13,458 nt of DNA. Source: Flavobacteriaceae bacterium (GTDB lineage: Bacteria; Bacteroidota; Bacteroidia; Flavobacteriales; Flavobacteriaceae). The translations under genes and the position numbers were made by a program. Location: contig JAMPYA010000050.1 in the NCBI GenBank assembly GCA_023700885.1, positions 1 through 13,458 of the forward strand, given 5' to 3'. How positions within the stretch are numbered: the first letter of the stretch is position 1; each line of letters starts with the position of its first letter. Shown here piece after piece: positions 1-6,662 of the stretch. Under the pieces are notes generated by a model. It made no database searches. It was not told the origin of the DNA and saw only the letters and a list, made by a program, of their open reading frames with translations.

Positions 1-801
1 AGGTTATTAGATCCGCCATTGCACGAATTTGTTCCTTATGAACATGAAAATCAGCAGGCTTTAGCTGATGAAATGAACATATCATTAGAAGAACTTCAAA
101 AAAAAATAACTAATCTAAAGGAAATCAATCCTATGCTTGGTCATAGAGGATGTAGATTAGGCAATACTTTTCCTGAAATCTCAGAAATGCAGGCACGAGC
201 CATTATTGAAGCTGCGATCAACTTAAAAAAGAAAGGGATTAGAGTTATTCCGGAAATTATGATACCCTTAACAGGTACTGTTGAAGAAATCAGACTTCAG
301 GAAAAAATCATTAAAAAAGAAATAGAATTAGTTTTTGAAGAAAAAAATCATCGTATCAATTATACTTTAGGCACTATGATAGAGATACCTCGAGCCTGTG
401 TTGTGGCAGATGAAATTGCTAAGCACACTGACTTTTTCTCATTCGGAACTAATGATTTAACTCAAATGACTTTTGGCTACTCACGCGATGATTCTGGCAA
501 ATTCTTACCTATATATTTGGAAAAAGGAATCTTAAAACACGATCCTTTTGCAGTTTTAGATCAAGAAGGCGTTGGACAATTAATAGAAATGGGCGTTAAA
601 AGAGGTAAAACAACAAAACCAGGATTAAAAATAGGAATTTGTGGCGAACACGGAGGAGAGCCTTCATCTATAGAATTTTGTCATAAAGTAGGTATGGATT
701 ACGTGAGTTGTTCACCATTTAGAGTGCCAATTGCCAGACTTGCTGCTGCACAAGCTGCCATTAGAGAAAGAAAAAAAAATAAAATAACTTTTTATGAATA
801 A
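1..801 (+). CDS. ppdK: Pyruvate, phosphate dikinase, C-terminal fragment (5' end outside window)
   Basis: PPDK interconverts pyruvate, ATP and Pi with PEP, AMP and PPi in the cytoplasm. Only the C-terminal PEP/pyruvate-binding TIM-barrel domain is here (266 residues; the full enzyme is usually about 870-900). The reading frame is open from base 1 and begins with RLLDPPLHEFVP, a typical PPDK stretch, so the gene continues to the left and the first internal start-like codon (TTG at 19) is not the real start. Visible motifs are GHRGCRLG (about residues 47-54 of the fragment), the SFGTNDLTQMTFGYSRDD segment, and GICGEHGGEP, which holds the catalytic Cys (about residue 214) of the swivelling-domain mechanism. 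The ending CSPFRVPIARLAAAQAAI is also typical. No convincing terminator hairpin follows it. Identification is firm; the N-terminal ATP-grasp and phosphohistidine domains cannot be assessed. Confidence 0.96.
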   Translation, partial: RLLDPPLHEFVPYEHENQQALADEMNISLEELQKKITNLKEINPMLGHRGCRLGNTFPEISEMQARAIIEAAINLKKKGIRVIPEIMIPLTGTVEEIRLQEKIIKKEIELVFEEKNHRINYTLGTMIEIPRACVVADEIAKHTDFFSFGTNDLTQMTFGYSRDDSGKFLPIYLEKGILKHDPFAVLDQEGVGQLIEMGVKRGKTTKPGLKIGICGEHGGEPSSIEFCHKVGMDYVSCSPFRVPIARLAAAQAAIRERKKNKITFYE

Positions 802-829
802 TTTAAGGAATCATCATCATCAAAATTAA

Positions 830-837
830 TATATTCG
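830..837 (+). promoter_or_regulatory. Candidate -7 promoter element (TATATTCG) upstream of the S46 peptidase
   Basis: TATATTCG differs at one position from the Bacteroidota -7 consensus TAnnTTTG. It would give a 5' leader of roughly 80 nt before the ATG at 924. No good TTTG -33 element is seen at the expected distance, so this is a weak call. The same octamer recurs just before the gene at 4088. Confidence 0.25.
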
Positions 838-923
838 CATATTCAAAATTTTAATCAACTTTATAATAAACCTATTTTTAAAGAGCGTTTATTTTAAAAA
901 ATTTAAAAATTAACTGTTTACTT

Positions 924-3068
924 ATGAAAAAATTTATTGTATACATCGCAGCTATTTTATTGGCATTTCCAGTAAAAGCTGACGAAGGAATGTGGTTTTT
1001 AATGCACATCAAACGACTGAATCAAGTTGATATGCAAAAAATGGGATTACAACTAACGGCTGAAGAAATTTACAGTGTTAACAATTCAAGCTTAAAAGAT
1101 GCAATCGTTCAATTTGGTGGCGGTTGTACCGCAGAAATCATTTCATCTGAAGGATTAGTTCTAACCAATCATCACTGTGGTTATGGTACTATTGCAGAAT
1201 TATCATCACCTCAACATAATTATTTAAAAGATGGTTATTGGGCAGCAACTAAAAAAGACGAGTTAAAACCCAAAAATTTAAGTGTACGTTTCTTCGTTCG
1301 TATGGATGATGTTTCTAAAAGAATTTTATCAAAAGTAAATGATAAAATGACTGAATTAGAAAGAGAAACAGCTATTAATAAAGAAATTGCAGTAATTGAA
1401 AAAGAAAATAATGAAGGTGGAAAATACACCGTTTCTGTACGTTCCTTTTATCAAGGAAATGAATATTACTATTTTGTATATCAAGATTATAAAGATGTGC
1501 GTTTAGTGGGAACACCTCCTGAAACTGTCGGCAAATTTGGTGGAGATACAGACAACTGGGAATGGCCTCGTCATACCGGTGATTTTGCTATGTTTAGAGT
1601 TTATGCAGATAAAAACGGAAATCCGGCAGAATATTCTGAAAACAATGTTCCTCTTAAGCCAAAACACTATTTACCAATCAGTTTAAAAGGTGTTCAAGAA
1701 AATGATTTTGCAATGATTTTGGGTTATCCTGGTCGCACCAATCGTTGGATGCCAGCGGGAGGAATTGAGCAAAATGTAAAATATGCTTATCCAGCTTGGG
1801 TTGAAGGTGCCAAAACAGGAATGGATAACATGAAAAAGTATATGGATAAAAACGATGAAATACGTTTAAATTATGCTTCTAAATATGCGAGTACAGCCAA
1901 TTATTGGAAAAATCGTCAAGGAATGATTGATGCTTTAAGCAAATTTGGTACAGCACAATCAAAAGCTAAACAAGAGACCAAATTTGATAAATGGGCCAAT
2001 AAACCAGCCAATAAAGCAAAATATGGCAATGTTGTTGCAACTATCAATAACTATTACGCTTTAACCAATGATAAAGCTAAACACGATAATTATTTACAAC
2101 AATTATTGAGAACTAGTTCTTACGGCGCAATCTCAAGAGGTTTAGGGAAACAATTTGAAAACTATGCTAAAGCAGATGTAGCTAAACGCAAAGAAATGGA
2201 AGGAAGATTAAACGAAATGATAGATGGTTTCTTTGATAAATTACATATTCCTGCAGAAAAAGATATTTTAGCGGCTCAATTAAACTTATATGCAACTAAA
2301 GCAGTTAATTATCCGTTAGCTCCTATAGTTATTGATTTGGCTAAAGAAAACAACAACAACTTTACTTCTTATGTAAACAATGCTTTTGATTTAAGTTTAT
2401 TCTCATCAAAAGAAAGAATGAAAGCATTTTTGATGTTGCCTAATGAGGTTTTAGTAACCAATGACCCTTTGTATTTACTTTCTGATAATTTAATGATCCA
2501 TTTTAACACCAAATCAGAAGAAATAGAAAAAGCACAGAATGATTATAGTGCTGCATTTCGCTTATTAGTAGAAGGATTGCGAGAATCTAAATTAGCTCCA
2601 ATTCAGTATCCTGATGCAAATTCTACCTTGCGTTTAACCTACGGAAAAGTAATGGCTTTACCTGCAGACAAACGTAATGATGCCAAAATTAACAACTATA
2701 CTACAATGGAAGGTATGGTTAAAAAATATAAGGCAGGAGATGATGAATTTGATTTACCTACCAGATTATTAGACTTATACAAACAAAAAGATTTTGGTCA
2801 ATATGCTGATAAAAAAGGATATATGCCTGTTAACTTTTTAACCGATAATGATATTACCGGAGGAAATTCAGGTTCTCCTGTACTAAACGGAAAAGGAGAA
2901 TTAATCGGATTGGCTTTTGACGGAAATATCGAAGCGATGGCAGGTGATGTTATCTTTGATCCAAAACTACAAAGAACTATCAATGTCGATATTCGTTATG
3001 TGTTATGGCTGATTGATAAATATGCCGGCGCCAAACATATTATTGATGAATTGACTATTGTAAAATAA
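924..3068 (+). CDS. dpp7: S46 family dipeptidyl-peptidase, DPP7-type (secreted/periplasmic)
   Basis: This serine exopeptidase removes dipeptides from the N-terminus of oligopeptides in the periplasm, feeding amino-acid catabolism. It has 714 residues, the usual S46 length. A signal peptide covers about residues 1-19 (MKKFIVYIAAILLAFPVKA, then DEGMW). The chymotrypsin-like triad is visible: His in TNHHCGYG (residues 83-84), Asp in HTGDF (about 220, after GDTDNWEWPR), and Ser649 in GGNSGSP. In this family the residue 18 positions after the catalytic Ser sets S1 specificity (Gly in DPP7; Arg or Ser in DPP11). Here it is Gly667 in AFDGN, which predicts DPP7-like cleavage after hydrophobic residues rather than Asp/Glu. 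The following residue pair is IEAM, where I recall WEAM or WESM being usual. The C-terminus ends with the family-typical segment around RTINVDIRYVLWLIDKY. It stands alone, with its own upstream spacer and a shared terminator downstream. Confidence 0.95.
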   Translation: MKKFIVYIAAILLAFPVKADEGMWFLMHIKRLNQVDMQKMGLQLTAEEIYSVNNSSLKDAIVQFGGGCTAEIISSEGLVLTNHHCGYGTIAELSSPQHNYLKDGYWAATKKDELKPKNLSVRFFVRMDDVSKRILSKVNDKMTELERETAINKEIAVIEKENNEGGKYTVSVRSFYQGNEYYYFVYQDYKDVRLVGTPPETVGKFGGDTDNWEWPRHTGDFAMFRVYADKNGNPAEYSENNVPLKPKHYLPISLKGVQENDFAMILGYPGRTNRWMPAGGIEQNVKYAYPAWVEGAKTGMDNMKKYMDKNDEIRLNYASKYASTANYWKNRQGMIDALSKFGTAQSKAKQETKFDKWANKPANKAKYGNVVATINNYYALTNDKAKHDNYLQQLLRTSSYGAISRGLGKQFENYAKADVAKRKEMEGRLNEMIDGFFDKLHIPAEKDILAAQLNLYATKAVNYPLAPIVIDLAKENNNNFTSYVNNAFDLSLFSSKERMKAFLMLPNEVLVTNDPLYLLSDNLMIHFNTKSEEIEKAQNDYSAAFRLLVEGLRESKLAPIQYPDANSTLRLTYGKVMALPADKRNDAKINNYTTMEGMVKKYKAGDDEFDLPTRLLDLYKQKDFGQYADKKGYMPVNFLTDNDITGGNSGSPVLNGKGELIGLAFDGNIEAMAGDVIFDPKLQRTINVDIRYVLWLIDKYAGAKHIIDELTIVK

Positions 3069-3159
3069 TCCATTTAAAGGAAATCTTATTATTAAAAATC
3101 ATTATTGATGATTGAATATTTGAAATATCATCATAAATGAGCGTTTAAGAAAAAATAAC

Positions 3160-3203
3160 AATAGAGACTGTTTTACAAATCGTAATCAGTCTCTATTATT
3201 TTT
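3160..3203. terminator. Bidirectional hairpin terminator between the S46 peptidase and the glutathione-peroxidase-family gene
   Basis: The arms AATAGAGACTG (3160-3170) and CAGTCTCTATT (3187-3197) pair perfectly over 11 bp around a 16-nt loop. A T-rich run follows on the plus strand, and an equivalent run follows on the minus strand (complement of the A-rich stretch before 3160). It can serve both convergent genes. The right arm overlaps the minus-strand stop codon (3196-3198). Confidence 0.75.
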
Positions 3204-3789
3204 CAATCCATTGAATAATTTCGGAATCTAGTGGTGAAACCTTAGTTTTAAACACTTTTTCCAATATTCCATTTTTATTGATTAAATATTTTTGAAAATT
3301 CCACGCCACTTCAGAATCTTCAACTCCATTTTTTGACTTTTGAGTTAAATATTGATAAATTGGATGCATATCATCACCTTTTACAGATATTTTTTCCATA
3401 ATAGGAAAAGTAACTCCATAGTTTACTTTACAAAATTCAGCAATTTCTGCATTGGTTCCCGGTTCTTGATTTCTAAAGTTATTAGCCGGAAAGCCAACTA
3501 TTACAAATCCTTTATTTTTATATTTCTCATATAACTTTTGTAACTCTTCATACTGAGGCGTATAACCGCATTTGGAAGCAGTGTTTACTATCATTACTTT
3601 TTTACCTTTAAGTTTAGAAAAATCAAAAGGTTTTTGATTGATATCAAAAACTACAAAATGATGAATTGAACTAATTTGCCGCTGTTTTTGATTGATATCA
3701 GTTGTCATTTTAGGTGCTTTTTGTTGTCCTATAACTATGTTAGAGACAAAAACAAAAATGATACATGTAAAAAGGGATATTTTTTTCAT
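3196..3789 (-). CDS. Exported glutathione peroxidase-family (thiol peroxidase) protein
   Basis: This peroxidase reduces hydroperoxides; cysteine-type members usually draw electrons from thioredoxin rather than glutathione. It has 197 residues. Residues 1-20 form a signal peptide (MKKISLFTCIIFVFVSNIVIG, then QQ) with no lipobox, predicting periplasmic location. The peroxidatic Cys is Cys74 in NTASKCGYT. The resolving Cys position is kept as Cys120 in FCKVNYGVTFP. Trp163-Asn164 (AWNF) completes the usual catalytic set. The usual FPCNQF motif reads FPANNF (residues 100-105), so the middle Cys is Ala and the catalytic Gln position is Asn. Residues 21-42 are an extra linker between signal peptide and domain, and contain a DINQK copy that is repeated at 49-53. 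The gene is convergent with the S46 peptidase. The start is set by the signal peptide. Confidence 0.92.
   Translation of the reverse strand: MKKISLFTCIIFVFVSNIVIGQQKAPKMTTDINQKQRQISSIHHFVVFDINQKPFDFSKLKGKKVMIVNTASKCGYTPQYEELQKLYEKYKNKGFVIVGFPANNFRNQEPGTNAEIAEFCKVNYGVTFPIMEKISVKGDDMHPIYQYLTQKSKNGVEDSEVAWNFQKYLINKNGILEKVFKTKVSPLDSEIIQWIEK
3631..3700 (-). repeat. 16-bp in-frame direct repeat within the peroxidase gene
   Basis: The 16-mer TTTTTGATTGATATCA occurs at 3631-3646 and 3685-3700. The copies are offset by 54 bp, a multiple of three, and both encode DINQK on the minus strand. The downstream protein copy lies at the canonical start of the peroxidase fold; the other lies in the linker after the signal peptide. 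An old slippage duplication would explain it. Confidence 0.6.
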
Positions 3790-3812
3790 ATGTGAATATT
3801 TTATTTGTTTAG

Positions 3813-3826
3813 TTCGACAAGCTCAC
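3813..3826. repeat. Short dispersed intergenic element (TTCGACAAGCTCAC)
   Basis: The bases TTCGACAAGCTCAC (reverse complement GTGAGCTTGTCGAA) stand out as GC-richer than the surrounding DNA. From memory, CTGAGC(TTG/GGA)-GTCGAAG motifs recur in intergenic DNA of many Bacteroidota, and this resembles them. A related copy lies at 9310-9333. Membership of a repeat family is inference. Confidence 0.4.
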
Positions 3827-4075
3827 TATAAATTTTATTTGTCATATGGAATTGTTCATTCCTTATTTATTTTCTTTTTGGTATTCACGAACTAACGTTT
3901 CGCCAGTTTGATTAAAATATTTTCATCAAAGTTTACTTTACCAAATTTTATTTGTTTCTCTGTTCAGTGATTGCTTCGCAATTGTGTTTTTGCAAACATG
4001 GCTATTTCATAGTATAATTAAATACATCTAATGTACAAAAAAATAAAATTACTTCATGTTTAATTAGAACTTCAT

Positions 4076-4083
4076 TATATTCG
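4076..4083 (+). promoter_or_regulatory. Candidate -7 element (TATATTCG) directly before the DUF2520 gene
   Basis: TATATTCG ends 4 nt before the ATG at 4088. If it acts as a TAnnTTTG-type -7 box, transcription would begin at or next to the start codon and the message would be nearly leaderless. No clear -33 TTTG is present, so confidence is low. Confidence 0.3.
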
Positions 4084-4087
4084 TGCT

Positions 4088-4846
4088 ATGATAAAAGTTT
4101 GTCTCATAGGTGGTGGAAATGTTGCATTTCATTTAGCTTATCAGTTTATAAAAGCTGAACACGTTCAATTAATTCAACTGTATAATAGAACGCTGTGCAA
4201 ATTGAATCCTTTTGAAAATGATGTTTCTATTACTGATCAATTAAGCGAGTTGATGGAGGCTGACCTATACATTATTGCATCTTCAGACAGTGCCATTCGT
4301 GAAATTTCAAATCAGTTGCCATTTAGTAATCGCCTAGTAGTTCATACTTCGGGCAGCCAAGAATTATCATGTTTAGCTAGTCATAATAGACGAGGTGTTT
4401 TTTACCCACTTCAATCATTATCTAAATCTAAACCCATCGATTTTTCAGCAATTCCAATTTGTATTGAAGCAGAAAACGAGGATGATTTATGTTTATTACA
4501 CGCTATTGCGTCATCACTTAAGTCCAAAGTTTATAATATTTCATCCGAACAAAGAAAATATTTACATGTTGCAGCCGTTTTTGTCAATAATTTCGTCAAT
4601 CATTTATATTATATCGGACAACATATTTGTAAAGAAAAAGAAATACCATTTGAAATATTAATGCCTTTAATTAAAGAAACCGCAGATAAGATAAACTATT
4701 TAAGTCCAGAATTAGCCCAAACAGGACCAGCCTTAAGAAATGATATGATTACCATTGAAAATCATTTAAAGCTAATATCTACTCAAGAAAAAGAAATTTA
4801 TCAGCTCTTAACATCATCAATTACAAATGTTTATAAAAACAAATAA
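4088..4846 (+). CDS. Rossmann-like and DUF2520 domain-containing protein
   Basis: It has 252 residues and an N-terminal dinucleotide-binding Rossmann fold beginning at once with MIKVCLIGGGNVAFHLA (glycine-rich GGGNVA, residues 8-13). An NAD(P)-type strand pattern (DLYIIASSDSAI, VVHTSGS) follows. A helical C-terminal DUF2520 domain starts at about residue 125 (HVAAVFVNNFVNHLYYIG is its most conserved-looking part). The layout resembles F420-oxidoreductase/ProC-like dehydrogenases, so an NAD(P)-linked oxidoreductase is plausible, but I know of no proven substrate. The stop codon abuts the ATG of the KdsC-like phosphatase with no gap, so the two are co-translated. The start is fixed because the Rossmann strand begins at residue 2. 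Confidence 0.88.
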   Translation: MIKVCLIGGGNVAFHLAYQFIKAEHVQLIQLYNRTLCKLNPFENDVSITDQLSELMEADLYIIASSDSAIREISNQLPFSNRLVVHTSGSQELSCLASHNRRGVFYPLQSLSKSKPIDFSAIPICIEAENEDDLCLLHAIASSLKSKVYNISSEQRKYLHVAAVFVNNFVNHLYYIGQHICKEKEIPFEILMPLIKETADKINYLSPELAQTGPALRNDMITIENHLKLISTQEKEIYQLLTSSITNVYKNK

Positions 4847-5374
4847 ATGAAAAAACATTATAAAGAAATTATGAATCAAATCAACACTTTTATTTTTGAT
4901 GTTGATGGAGTGCTAACTAATGGCTATGTCCATGTTTTTGCAAATGGCGAGTTGGCTAGACAAATGAATATTAAAGATGGATATGCTTTAAAAACGGCCA
5001 TCAATGCCGGATATCGAATTTGTATTATTTCTGGTGGCACCAATGAAGGCGTTAGAAACAGATTAAAAGGCTTAGGCGTTGAGGATATTTATTTAGGAGT
5101 TCAGGATAAAATTGAAAAGTTAAATGAATTGATAGATAGGTATCAACTAACTGCTGATACTATTTTATATATGGGTGATGATATTCCTGATTATGAAGTA
5201 ATGCAAAAGGTTGGTTTAGCGGCCTGTCCTAAAGATGCCGTAACAGAAATTCAGTCTATTTGTCACTATATTTCTCAGAAAAAAGGAGGTGAAGGATGTG
5301 TTAGAGATGTGATTGAACAAGTGTTAAAAGTACAAGGAAAATGGGAATTTCAATATGGTGCGAAATTTGATTAA
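4847..5374 (+). CDS. kdsC: KdsC-like HAD-superfamily phosphatase (3-deoxy-D-manno-octulosonate 8-phosphate phosphatase family)
   Basis: KdsC hydrolyses KDO-8-phosphate to KDO for the lipopolysaccharide core. It has 175 residues, the normal length for this capless C0-type HAD family. Motif I is FDVDGVLTNG, with nucleophile Asp18 and acid/base Asp20. Motif II is IISGG with Ser62. Motif III Lys is Lys88 in GVQDKIEKL. Motif IV is MGDDIPD (Asp111, Asp112, Asp115) for Mg2+ binding. The C-terminal tail GGEGCVRDVIEQVLK is typical of KdsC proteins. It directly follows the DUF2520 gene with zero spacing. This linkage is common in Bacteroidota as I recall, and leaves open whether its substrate is KDO-8P or another sugar phosphate, because capless HAD paralogues such as NulO-9-P phosphatases share these motifs. 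Confidence 0.87.
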   Translation: MKKHYKEIMNQINTFIFDVDGVLTNGYVHVFANGELARQMNIKDGYALKTAINAGYRICIISGGTNEGVRNRLKGLGVEDIYLGVQDKIEKLNELIDRYQLTADTILYMGDDIPDYEVMQKVGLAACPKDAVTEIQSICHYISQKKGGEGCVRDVIEQVLKVQGKWEFQYGAKFD

Positions 5375-5381
5375 TTTTTTA

Positions 5382-5389
5382 TATATTCA
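5382..5389 (+). promoter_or_regulatory. Weak candidate -7 element (TATATTCA) before the DUF2147 gene
   Basis: TATATTCA lies 35 nt before the ATG at 5425 and shares TATATTC with the candidates at 830 and 4076. It matches TAnnTTTG in six of eight positions. Because the gap after kdsC is only 50 bp and holds no terminator hairpin, the gene may also be read through from upstream. Confidence 0.2.
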
Positions 5390-5424
5390 CAACATCAATT
5401 AATTAATAATAAAACAACTTAACA

Positions 5425-5859
5425 ATGAAAAAATTATTTGTATCCCTATTAATGTTTGCAGTAATCGGCACGATGTCGATAGCTGCTCAAACTGTTTTTG
5501 GTAAATGGAAAACCATTGATGATGAAACAGGTTTAGAAAAATCTATTGTAGAAATTTATCAGAAAGATGGTAAAGTTTACGGTAAAGTATTACAAGTCCT
5601 TGAAAAAGGAAAAGAAAACAAAGTTTGCGACGAATGTAAAGGTGATAAGAAAAACAAACCTGTAAAAGGAATGATTATCGTTGATGGTCTCAAAAAAGAT
5701 GGAGATGAATATAGTGGAGGAACTATTTTAGATCCTAAAAATGGAAAAATTTATAAATGTTATATCACTTTAGAGGAAGTAAACAAACTTAAAGTTCGTG
5801 GTTTTATAGGTTTTGCATTAATTGGCAGAACCCAATACTGGCACAGAGTAACTGAATAA
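5425..5859 (+). CDS. Secreted DUF2147 domain-containing protein
   Basis: It has 144 residues, with a signal peptide over residues 1-21 (MKKLFVSLLMFAVIGTMSIAA, then QT). The mature part is one DUF2147 domain: FGKWKTIDDETG at its start, IVEIYQKDGKVYGKV, the paired cysteines CDECKG (Cys68, Cys71), then GMIIVDGLKKDGDEYSGGTILDPKNGKIYKC and ending in RTQYWHRV. This is the whole domain at its usual size. Related proteins are small exported beta-rich proteins, found widely in Bacteroidota and Proteobacteria, with no assigned reaction to my knowledge. It lies 50 bp after the kdsC-like gene and ends 22 bp before a strong terminator. Nothing in its context shows its function. Confidence 0.88.
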   Translation: MKKLFVSLLMFAVIGTMSIAAQTVFGKWKTIDDETGLEKSIVEIYQKDGKVYGKVLQVLEKGKENKVCDECKGDKKNKPVKGMIIVDGLKKDGDEYSGGTILDPKNGKIYKCYITLEEVNKLKVRGFIGFALIGRTQYWHRVTE

Positions 5860-5881
5860 GAGAGCTCAAACAAACAGAACG

Positions 5882-5913
5882 AAAAGCCTAAATAATATTT
5901 TAGGCTTTTTTTA
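5882..5913. terminator. Bidirectional hairpin terminator between the DUF2147 and pcm genes
   Basis: The arms AAAAGCCTAAA (5882-5892) and TTTAGGCTTTT (5899-5909) pair perfectly over 11 bp around a 6-nt loop, followed by a T run. The A-rich outer ends give U tracts in both directions. The T run reaches into the minus-strand stop codon of pcm (5911-5913). Confidence 0.88.
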
Positions 5914-6552
5914 ATTTCTATCTTTTAGCAAAGGAACAAATCTAAAACTTCCATGTTCCTGTTTTTCAAATTCAGTTTCCGACTTTCTAATAATAACCAT
6001 CATGGTTTGAATTTCTTCTCCAACAGGAATAACCATTCTACCTCCTATTTTTAACTGACCTAATAAGGTTTTAGGAATATTGGGAGCTCCTGCAGTAACA
6101 ATTATTTTATCGAAAGGTGCATATTCAGGAATTCCTTTATATCCATCTCCAAAAACTAATGATTTTGCATGATACCCTAATTTTGGCAAAAAAAGTTTTG
6201 ATTTTCTAAAAAGTTCTTGTTGTCGTTCTATACTGTAAACTTTTGCTTTTAATTCAATTAAAATAGCTGTTTGATACCCGGAACCCGTACCAACTTCTAA
6301 TACTTTTTCACCCTCATTTAATTGCAATAATTCGGTTTGAAAAGCAACTGTAAAAGGTTGAGAAATGGTTTGTTCAGCGGCAATAGGAAATGCTTTATCT
6401 TGATAAGCAAAATCAATAAAACCCGAATCCATAAATAAATGTCGCGGCACTTTAGCAATGGCTTCAAGCACTCTTTTATCTGTAATTCCTTTATCTTCAA
6501 TGAGTTTTGCGAGCATTTTTCGCATTCCTTGATGTTTAGGAGTATCAATCAT
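5911..6552 (-). CDS. pcm: Protein-L-isoaspartate O-methyltransferase
   Basis: This cytoplasmic repair enzyme uses S-adenosylmethionine to methylate isoaspartyl residues in aged proteins, starting their return to normal Asp. It has 213 residues, the normal bacterial length. Visible motifs are QTISQPFTVA with the family's conserved Ser64, the SAM-binding motif I VLEVGTGSGYQTA (84-96), FGDGYKG, FDKIIVTAGAPNIP, and the C-terminal GSFRFVPLL. The start MIDTPKHQGMRKML fits relatives beginning MIDTYKHKG as I recall them. It is divergent from the 3-hydroxybutyryl-CoA dehydrogenase gene (110-bp gap) and convergent with the DUF2147 gene. Nothing is unusual in the coding sequence. Confidence 0.95.
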   Translation of the reverse strand: MIDTPKHQGMRKMLAKLIEDKGITDKRVLEAIAKVPRHLFMDSGFIDFAYQDKAFPIAAEQTISQPFTVAFQTELLQLNEGEKVLEVGTGSGYQTAILIELKAKVYSIERQQELFRKSKLFLPKLGYHAKSLVFGDGYKGIPEYAPFDKIIVTAGAPNIPKTLLGQLKIGGRMVIPVGEEIQTMMVIIRKSETEFEKQEHGSFRFVPLLKDRN

Positions 6553-6637
6553 TATAATTTACTTTATAGGGTGGTAAAATTAGGACTTCAAGTCTTAAAA
6601 AGAAAGAATTATTACAAGCATTTTATATCAATATGCT

Positions 6638-6645
6638 TATTTTTG
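6638..6645 (+). promoter_or_regulatory. Candidate -7 promoter element (TATTTTTG) for 3-hydroxybutyryl-CoA dehydrogenase
   Basis: TATTTTTG is an exact match to TAnnTTTG. It ends 17 nt before the ATG at 6663, which would give a leader of about 10 nt. A clear -33 TTTG is not seen, but the exact match and position make this the best promoter candidate in the window. Confidence 0.45.
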
Positions 6646-6662
6646 TTTAAAAATAAACAACC

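Larger units (their letters stand above)
3790..4087. other. 298-bp gene-free divergent intergenic region
   Basis: This AT-rich spacer lies between the divergent peroxidase and DUF2520 genes. It carries no plausible coding sequence on either strand. It holds the short element TTCGACAAGCTCAC (3813-3826), a small hairpin ATTGC-TTC-GCAAT (3970-3982), and a candidate promoter just before the ATG at 4088. I see no structured RNA or riboswitch. Confidence 0.6.

Noticed and set aside
865..893. Inverted repeat AATAAAC / GTTTATT after ppdK as a terminator
   Set aside because: The stem is only 7 AT-rich bp with a 15-nt loop and is followed by an A-rich rather than T-rich run. It is too weak to call in such AT-rich DNA.
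3103..3136. Imperfect inverted repeat (TTATTGATGAT / ATCATCATAA) after the S46 gene
   Set aside because: It has a mismatch and a long AT-rich loop, and a much better hairpin lies 25 bp further on. Chance pairing is likely.
3970..3982. Hairpin ATTGC-TTC-GCAAT as a terminator or regulatory RNA
   Set aside because: The stem is 5 bp, has no adjacent strong U tract for either neighbour and lies between two divergent genes, where a terminator is not needed.
4395..4661. An 88-codon open frame on the plus strand within the DUF2520 gene
   Set aside because: It overlaps a real gene in another frame, is dominated by Ile, Tyr and Phe from AT-rich sequence, and has no features of its own.
6584..6594. 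Small palindrome GACTTCAAGTC between pcm and hbd as an operator
   Set aside because: It has only 5-bp arms with a single central base. Such matches are frequent by chance and it matches no regulator site I know.
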